DNA of 32,871 nt, from positions 1-32,871 of IMG/VR virus record IMGVR_UViG_3300010430_000308; one strand, 5' to 3'. The notes below the pieces were generated by a model that worked only from the letters and a program-made list of their open reading frames with translations, did not search any database and had not been told where the DNA came from. This document shows, piece by piece, positions 30,956 to 32,871 of this stretch. A program made the translations under genes and the position numbers. Within the stretch, counting starts at the first letter, position 1. Each line of letters begins with the position of its first letter. The stretch comes from a virus.

Positions 30956-31543
30956 TTATTCTCCCTTTTTTTGCTTTAAAATATCTTGAAACCGTTTAAT
31001 GACGCTGGTCATCTTTGATTTCGGCAACTCTGAAATACTCTCTATTTCCATAGCTTCGCAAAATTTTTGTGCGTCCATATCTACTTTCACGAGCCATTCT
31101 TTAATTGTGGTAACATCCTCAATTGTCACTAGCTCAGCCTTTGGTTGTTCTTGTATTCGCAGGTGATTTACCTTATAACCTTTTTTCATGTTTTTAGAAA
31201 ATGTAAGCATAAACCTATCATCATTTTTCATGTCAGACATATGAGATATACGAATACCGCCGACCTCCTCACCTGCCCAAGTGACCGTTTCATCTCTGAC
31301 AAGTGTCATTGATTTTCCGATGAAATATTTTTCATCCGCGCCCCATTTAAGTTCAATAACCCTACGCATAGATTTACAAGGCTTGTATGGCTTACCATTA
31401 TCACCCTCATAATATATAATGCCGCTTTGTGCATCATTAAGATTTATCTTTACATCTCTAATCTTTATCGTAATTGCGCCGGATATGAGATCGTCCGCGT
31501 TTAATTGATCAGATTTTGCTTTTGTTGTATTTGACCAGTTCAT
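30956..31543 (-). CDS. Unknown recombination-block protein
   Basis: The 195-residue protein lies between a YqaJ-type exonuclease and SSB, where phages usually encode a strand-annealing protein (RecT, ERF or Beta). It has KPYKPCKSMRRVIELKWG, then YFIGKSMTLVRDETVTWAG and VGGIRISHMSDM, a conserved-looking beta-rich first half, and a helical C-terminus (SVIKRFQDILKQKKGE). I recognise it as a type seen in other phages without a known role. It shares TAATG with the exonuclease stop. Confidence 0.7.
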   Translation of the reverse strand: MNWSNTTKAKSDQLNADDLISGAITIKIRDVKINLNDAQSGIIYYEGDNGKPYKPCKSMRRVIELKWGADEKYFIGKSMTLVRDETVTWAGEEVGGIRISHMSDMKNDDRFMLTFSKNMKKGYKVNHLRIQEQPKAELVTIEDVTTIKEWLVKVDMDAQKFCEAMEIESISELPKSKMTSVIKRFQDILKQKKGE

Positions 31544-32202
31544 TATAAGCCCCTTTCGTATTTTGCTTTAGGCATGTTTATGGAATTTTCGTAATATCGC
31601 TCTAAGTTAATTTTTATGCACTCCTCAAGATTAAGTGCGGCCTCCATGATTTTTTCATGTATTTCTTTGTCCGGGTAAAGCCTAACGATCCTTTGGCGCA
31701 TACCGTTAAAATGACCTATGTAATCGCACCATTTACGGCCCGTTATCATAAGGCCAGTTTGAGCCTGCATAATCTTAGTTTTTGGCTGAGAATTTTCACA
31801 AATTTCTTTTACGTGATTTACTTGGTTCGGACACATTATTTCCACAAGCCCATCTTCACCGACAAGGCCGTCCGGGGAATACCCTATGGAAAACTCTTTA
31901 TAATCAGCCCTAATAAAACCGCATTCATGAACATCCGCCACGCGCTTTGAGTACAAGTCTCTTGCGAACGGCTCGAATAAATGCCCTCTTCTTGTATGAA
32001 CGTTATCAATCTTTTCCTCTGCGCGTCTCGTTATGCGTTCGGCGACCTTTTGATAAACAATCCCCCTCGCATCATCATTTTGCGCGACCTTACCCGTTGG
32101 CGTTATCAGTGAAGCCATTTCACTTGCAGTTACGATTCCAAGTCTAGCCTTTAGCCATTCATCCGAACCCTGTGTTATGTCGTAAAAATATTCTAGTTTC
32201 AT
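31543..32202 (-). CDS. YqaJ/lambda-exonuclease family protein with altered motif
   Basis: The 219-residue protein matches YqaJ-type 5'-3' exonucleases: EWLKARLGIVTASEMA, then RGHLFEPFARDLY with Glu77, then SPDGL with Asp111 and VEIMCPN with Glu121, and QAQTGLMITGRKWCDY. The usual motif is E-x-K-C-P, but here Met123 replaces the Lys (ATG at 31834-31836). In lambda exonuclease the matching Lys is catalytic. The enzyme may be inactive or use another residue, or this may be a sequence error. Other elements look intact. Confidence 0.85.
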   Translation of the reverse strand: MKLEYFYDITQGSDEWLKARLGIVTASEMASLITPTGKVAQNDDARGIVYQKVAERITRRAEEKIDNVHTRRGHLFEPFARDLYSKRVADVHECGFIRADYKEFSIGYSPDGLVGEDGLVEIMCPNQVNHVKEICENSQPKTKIMQAQTGLMITGRKWCDYIGHFNGMRQRIVRLYPDKEIHEKIMEAALNLEECIKINLERYYENSINMPKAKYERGL

Positions 32203-32285
32203 TTCTTTTCTCCTAAAATGGCGGCGGGGCGATCGCGATCTTTAAGTGCGACTGGAGCGAATCCAATCCCTTGACACCCCGCCAT
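32199..32285 (-). CDS. Possible 28-aa leader ORF upstream of exonuclease
   Basis: In the 87-base gap before the exonuclease, a - strand frame runs from ATG 32285 to TGA 32199-32201, which overlaps the exonuclease ATG as ATGA. It encodes MAGCQGIGFAPVALKDRD and a Lys end. No good ribosome site precedes it, though it starts four bases after the pentapeptide-gene stop. It could be a coupling leader or chance. It spans the GATCGCGATC palindrome at 32231-32240. Confidence 0.3.
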   Translation of the reverse strand: MAGCQGIGFAPVALKDRDRPAAILGEKK

Positions 32286-32289
32286 AAGT

Positions 32290-32871
32290 TTAATCTGTAA
32301 GCTGTCTCTTTAACGTATTGAACAGGTCCTCGCTTATTTCGATTTCCTGATCACCAAGAATGATCTTTCTTTTTTCCTGTTTAAATGGGTTAAAGCCAAA
32401 AACTTCCTCAAAAACTTCTGGATCAAAATTAGGAAGAAGTTTTGTTTTGTCGCGGTCATCTTGTGTGGCTCTGCCCCAAGAATCAATATATGCATCCTTT
32501 AAACTTGCAAAACATTTAAGATAGCCGCCCACTGTAATATATGAAGGATAGGAATCTTTTTCTTTATCCGACATGTCAGATTCACGGATCCACCTCGTTA
32601 AGGAAATAAACATCCAATTTGGTTTATCAACAGAATCCCAATCAGACCTTTTCGCTGGCTTATTGAAAATTAGAATATGATCAGGCGTTACGCTATTACA
32701 ATAGCCAGTGTTCCAGTTTCCAGTGTTCCAGTCGCCAGTGTTATTGTCGCCAGTGTTCTTGTCGCCAGTGTTCCAGTCGCCAGTGTTATTGTCGCCAGTG
32801 TTCCAGTAGCCAGTGTTCCAGTAGCCAGTGTTCTTGTCGCCAGTGTTCCAGTCGCCAGTGTTATTGTCGCC
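32290..32871 (-). CDS. NTG pentapeptide-repeat protein (5' partial)
   Basis: The frame is open to the right edge and ends at TAA 32290-32292, giving the last 193 residues. The first 60 or so are repeats of N-T-G-D/Y/N-W/N/K, a pentapeptide class that forms a stacked solenoid. After NTGYCNS come DHILIFNKPAKRSDWDS, then WMFISLTRWIRESDMSD, then PSYITVGGYLKC and LLPNFDPEVFEEVFG, a conserved end seen in other phage pentapeptide proteins. Function is unknown. It heads the - strand block and its start lies outside the window. Confidence 0.8.
   Translation of the reverse strand, partial: GDNNTGDWNTGDKNTGYWNTGYWNTGDNNTGDWNTGDKNTGDNNTGDWNTGNWNTGYCNSVTPDHILIFNKPAKRSDWDSVDKPNWMFISLTRWIRESDMSDKEKDSYPSYITVGGYLKCFASLKDAYIDSWGRATQDDRDKTKLLPNFDPEVFEEVFGFNPFKQEKRKIILGDQEIEISEDLFNTLKRQLTD
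32704..32871 (-). repeat. 15-bp tandem repeat array (pentapeptide coding)
   Basis: Eleven full 15-base units and three further bases are visible, continuing beyond the edge. All units keep CCAGTGTT on the + strand and vary at only a few positions, mainly the codon for the third variable residue. The 45 bases 32749-32793 and 32824-32868 are identical, showing recent duplication within the array. Confidence 0.9.

Noticed and set aside
32704-32871. CRISPR array
   Set aside because: The 15-base units are directly contiguous with no unique spacers and encode an in-frame pentapeptide protein.

Overview
This window is a contiguous piece of a tailed double-stranded DNA phage or prophage with a contractile tail (myovirus-type). 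Packaging, portal, capsid, neck, sheath, tube, tape-measure, baseplate, fibre and lysis genes follow each other in canonical order on the + strand. A shorter block of DNA-metabolism genes lies on the - strand at the right end. No integrase, repressor or tRNA gene is visible and both ends cut through genes, so lifestyle cannot be decided. The host is probably an alphaproteobacterium. This is inferred from a GapR/DUF2312 homologue (3685-3945) and a protein with the GcrA-type zinc motif (6145-6342), both families typical of that class. The DNA is moderately AT-rich by eye.

Layout: 2-5497 (+) is a tightly packed accessory/early-type block of mostly small genes, many joined by ATGA start/stop overlaps. 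It holds a DUF3268-like zinc protein, a VRR-NUC nuclease, an HslV/proteasome-like Ntn hydrolase with its Thr/Asp/Lys triad, GapR, and a DnaA domain IV-like DNA-binding protein. 5546-6342 carries a membrane protein and the GcrA-like zinc protein, each behind a similar promoter-like sequence. 6346-9844 holds the terminase subunits and portal. 9846-12076 is a cassette of beta-rich, fibre-like proteins inserted between portal and MuF. 12113-15874 holds MuF, a DUF2213 protease/scaffold, decoration protein and major capsid. 15909-17911 is the neck. 17950-21815 holds the sheath (DUF3383), tube, a frameshifted tail assembly chaperone and the tape measure. 21815-28248 holds the baseplate, Gp138 spike, gp25/W-like wedge, J, DUF2612, tail fibre and fibre-associated protein. 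28257-29836 is a lysis cassette: TM/coiled-coil protein, lytic transglycosylase, holin and overlapping spanins.

A strong hairpin at 29849-29882 separates the convergent blocks and has its U-tract on the - strand. The - strand genes, read right to left, are an NTG pentapeptide-repeat protein (cut by the window end), a YqaJ/lambda-exonuclease homologue with an altered active-site position, an unknown protein in the place of a recombinase partner, SSB, and two small unknown proteins.

The most notable signals are: three host cell-cycle/replication regulator-like domains (GapR, DnaA-IV, GcrA-C) within 2.7 kb; the phage Ntn hydrolase with an intact triad; a T TTT TTC slippery site in the tail chaperone gene; a Lys-to-Met change in the exonuclease motif; a carbohydrate-binding-like insert in a head-completion protein; and the beta-helix cassette between portal and MuF.
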